In this document: piece by piece, positions 14,773-16,131 of the stretch
Position numbering within the stretch: position 1 is the first letter of the stretch
Layout of the letters: each line of letters starts with the position of its first letter
Source of the DNA: CALAED01 sp937891035
GTDB taxonomy: Bacteria > Actinomycetota > Actinomycetes > Streptosporangiales > Streptosporangiaceae
NCBI GenBank assembly: GCA_035642125.1
Contig: DASQSZ010000095.1
Coordinates: 1-16,131, forward strand
Length of the DNA stretch: 16,131 bases
Direction: 5' to 3'
The notes under the pieces: model-generated
The model's database searches: none
Told to the model about the DNA's origin: nothing
Seen by the model: the letters and a program-made list of their open reading frames with translations, nothing else
Translations under genes and position numbers: made by a program

Positions 14773-15606
14773 CTAACCCGTCCGCGTCGCCTGGTCGCCG
14801 TCCGCGAACACACTGCGAAACCTGCGACCGGCGAGCACCGGGATCGTCGACCGGGCGGTGGCGACCTCTTCGGCGTCGACGTCGGCCACCAGCAGGCCGG
14901 CCGCGGCGCCGAGCCGTCCGCGTACTTCGCCGAACGGCGAGACCGCCAGGCTGTGGCCGACGCCGCCGGGCGCCTTGCCGATCGGCTCGCGACCGGCCGT
15001 ACGCGGGTCGGCCATCCCGCAGGCCAGCACCCAGGTCGTGCTGTCGAGGGCGCGGGCCCGTACCAGAAGCTCCCACTGCTCGACCTTGCCCGGTCCGCTG
15101 CCCCAAGACGCCGGCAGCAAGACAGCCATCGCGCCGTCGTCGGCCAGCCGCAGGAACAGGTCGGGGAACCGCACGTCATAGCAGGTCGCCACGCCCAGCC
15201 GCAGGCCGTCGACCTCGAACGTCACGGGCCGGTCGCCGGGCGCCACGGTGGCCGACTCGGCGAAGCCGAAGGCGTCGTAGAGGTGGATCTTGTCGTAGTG
15301 CTCCGCCACGCCGGGGCCGGTGATCAACAGTGTGTTGGTCACCCGGCCGTCGGGCGTCGGGGTGAACATACCGGCGACCACGACGACGCCGGCCTCCGCG
15401 GCGATGTCGCGTACGGCGCCGGCCCAGGGGCCGTCGAGCGGCTCGGCCACCGGGCCCAGGGGGACTCCGAAGCAGGCCATGGTCGCCTCGGGGAAGACGA
15501 CCACCCGGGCGCCCTTGCTCGCGGCCTCCTTGGTGGCGGACTTGATCGTCGTCAGGTTGGCCGCCGGGTCCGGGTCGGCCACGATCTGGCTCAGCGCGAT
15601 CCGCAT
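14773..15606 (-). CDS. Carbon-nitrogen hydrolase (nitrilase superfamily)
   Basis: The product has 277 residues, the usual single-domain length. The Glu-Lys-Cys catalytic triad is visible: E40 in VVVFPEATM, K106 in HYDKIHLYDAFGF and C142 in GVATCYDVRFPDLF, with WELLVRARALDSTTWVLAC characteristic of the omega-amidase/Nit2-like and putative amidohydrolase branches. It hydrolyses a non-peptide C-N bond, likely of a small amide. Deaminated glutathione amidase or omega-amidase activity is plausible but not shown. The ATG at 15606 follows the DUF4282 stop by 5 nt, with no clear Shine-Dalgarno of its own, so translation is probably coupled. Whether it belongs functionally with the kinase system or is only co-transcribed is unclear. 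Confidence 0.9.
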   Translation of the reverse strand: MRIALSQIVADPDPAANLTTIKSATKEAASKGARVVVFPEATMACFGVPLGPVAEPLDGPWAGAVRDIAAEAGVVVVAGMFTPTPDGRVTNTLLITGPGVAEHYDKIHLYDAFGFAESATVAPGDRPVTFEVDGLRLGVATCYDVRFPDLFLRLADDGAMAVLLPASWGSGPGKVEQWELLVRARALDSTTWVLACGMADPRTAGREPIGKAPGGVGHSLAVSPFGEVRGRLGAAAGLLVADVDAEEVATARSTIPVLAGRRFRSVFADGDQATRTG

Positions 15607-15611
15607 GATGC

Positions 15612-16109
15612 TCAGCGCGTCCCGTCCTTGTCCTTCATGATGCGCAGATATTCGACGCCCTTGAAACGGACGATTACGGCCTCCAGGATAATCCGCGAAG
15701 AAATAACCTCGATCAGCCACAGGAACGGCGTGACGATGATGATCATCACTCCCCAAGCCCAGCCATTGTCCGAGTTCGCGATGGCCAGCCCCAGCGCGAG
15801 CAGCCCGACGTTCCACAGTGTGATGACGATGAGCAACAGGACATAGAGCAGCTTGATCAGCTTCGGGGTGATGAGGTGATTGAAATTGGTGTCGAAGAGC
15901 GCGCCGAAAAAGCCTTTGCCGACCTCGGGGGGCCGCGCGTCATTCGCGTCATCGAACGCTTGGTAGTCCCAGCCGGGCGGTAGTGCGCCAGGACCGGGGG
16001 TCGGCCGCGCGGGCGAGGGCTGGAGCGGCGGCTGGGGCGGCTGGCCGGGACCGCTCGGCCGGGGCGGCGGCGGCCCGTACGACTGGCCGGGATCTGGGGG
16101 ACGCGTCAT
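15612..16109 (-). CDS. DUF4282 membrane protein (second paralogue)
   Basis: The product has 165 residues. A longer Pro-rich N-terminal tail (about 1-62) is followed by the signature KGFFGALFDTNFNHLITPKL, membrane segments at about 85-112 and 118-136, and a charged tail ending MKDKDGTR. It aligns along the whole domain with the paralogue at the other end of the cluster (KGFFG-LFD, PKL-K-LYVL, then the second helix). The two differ mainly in the tail and the loop. The function of DUF4282 is unknown. The ATG at 16109 has AGGAG (complement of 16115-16119) 5 nt upstream, a good ribosome-binding site. Any promoter lies past the window edge. It is followed after 5 nt by the nitrilase gene. Confidence 0.87.
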   Translation of the reverse strand: MTRPPDPGQSYGPPPPRPSGPGQPPQPPLQPSPARPTPGPGALPPGWDYQAFDDANDARPPEVGKGFFGALFDTNFNHLITPKLIKLLYVLLLIVITLWNVGLLALGLAIANSDNGWAWGVMIIIVTPFLWLIEVISSRIILEAVIVRFKGVEYLRIMKDKDGTR

Positions 16110-16131
16110 GACCGCTCCTGAATTGGCGTAC

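Noticed and set aside
12329..14776. 815-codon open frame on the + strand opposite the kinase gene
   Set aside because: It is antisense to a gene with all kinase motifs, its translation is Arg/Gly/Pro-rich without domains, and long antisense frames are expected at this GC content.
6439..16109. Type VI secretion or contractile injection system
   Set aside because: Kinase, FHA and Clp-like ATPase are suggestive, but there is no sheath, tube, VgrG, baseplate or IcmF-like gene in the window.

Overview
The window is very GC-rich, with strong G/C bias at third codon positions, GTG and TTG starts, ATGA stop/start overlaps and Pro/Ala/Gly-rich linkers. Together with the gene families present, this points to a high-GC actinobacterium, most likely a filamentous one of the Streptosporangiales type (Nonomuraea, Streptosporangium or relatives). 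The genus is an inference. No rRNA, tRNA, CRISPR array, intact transposase or phage gene was seen.

Left part, + strand (1-4708). The 3' end of a gene with a long Gly-rich tail is followed by a single-pass membrane protein with a VirB8/TcpC-like C-terminal region and by a membrane-anchored lytic transglycosylase/NlpC-P60 peptidoglycan hydrolase. These look like the end of a chromosomal type IV secretion or conjugation-like cluster. A NUDIX (MutT-like) gene overlaps the hydrolase by 4 nt, and then comes the housekeeping GTPase gene typA (bipA).

Middle part (4709-6501). This holds a decayed ATPase of the DUF234/archaeal-ATPase type on the - strand, with its N-terminus lost, a frameshift and an internal deletion. 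Next are a divergently transcribed pair: a SnoaL/NTF2-like gene (-) and a VOC/glyoxalase-like gene (+). The VOC gene has a TAGGAT box placed so that its mRNA is probably leaderless. A hairpin at 6439-6475 separates it from the convergent - strand cluster.

Right part, - strand (16131 down to 6502). In transcription order: DUF4282 membrane protein; nitrilase-family hydrolase; large Ser/Thr kinase with four membrane segments; Ala-rich coiled-coil protein of unknown function; ClpB/ClpX-like AAA+ ATPase with a degenerate first domain; radical-SAM activase-like protein; double zinc-ribbon/FHA protein; and a second DUF4282 protein. Tight spacing and ATGA overlaps suggest one operon for at least the kinase-to-FHA part. 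I infer a phospho-signalling module: the membrane kinase writes phospho-threonine, the FHA protein reads it, and the AAA+ protein remodels a target. The radical-SAM enzyme has no visible partner. I do not recognise this gene set as a named system, and it is the best candidate here for something undescribed.

The gaps in that operon are filled by a repeated element of about 96 bp. Each intact copy is an open reading frame of 31 codons that begins near the end of one unit and ends in an ATGA overlap with the start codon of the next unit. Two intact copies, one broken copy and one short relative lie before the coiled-coil and AAA+ genes. The element carries the Shine-Dalgarno sequence of the downstream gene. 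All seven differences between the two intact copies change an amino acid, so the preserved property seems to be the open, coupled frame or the nucleic acid rather than the peptide.
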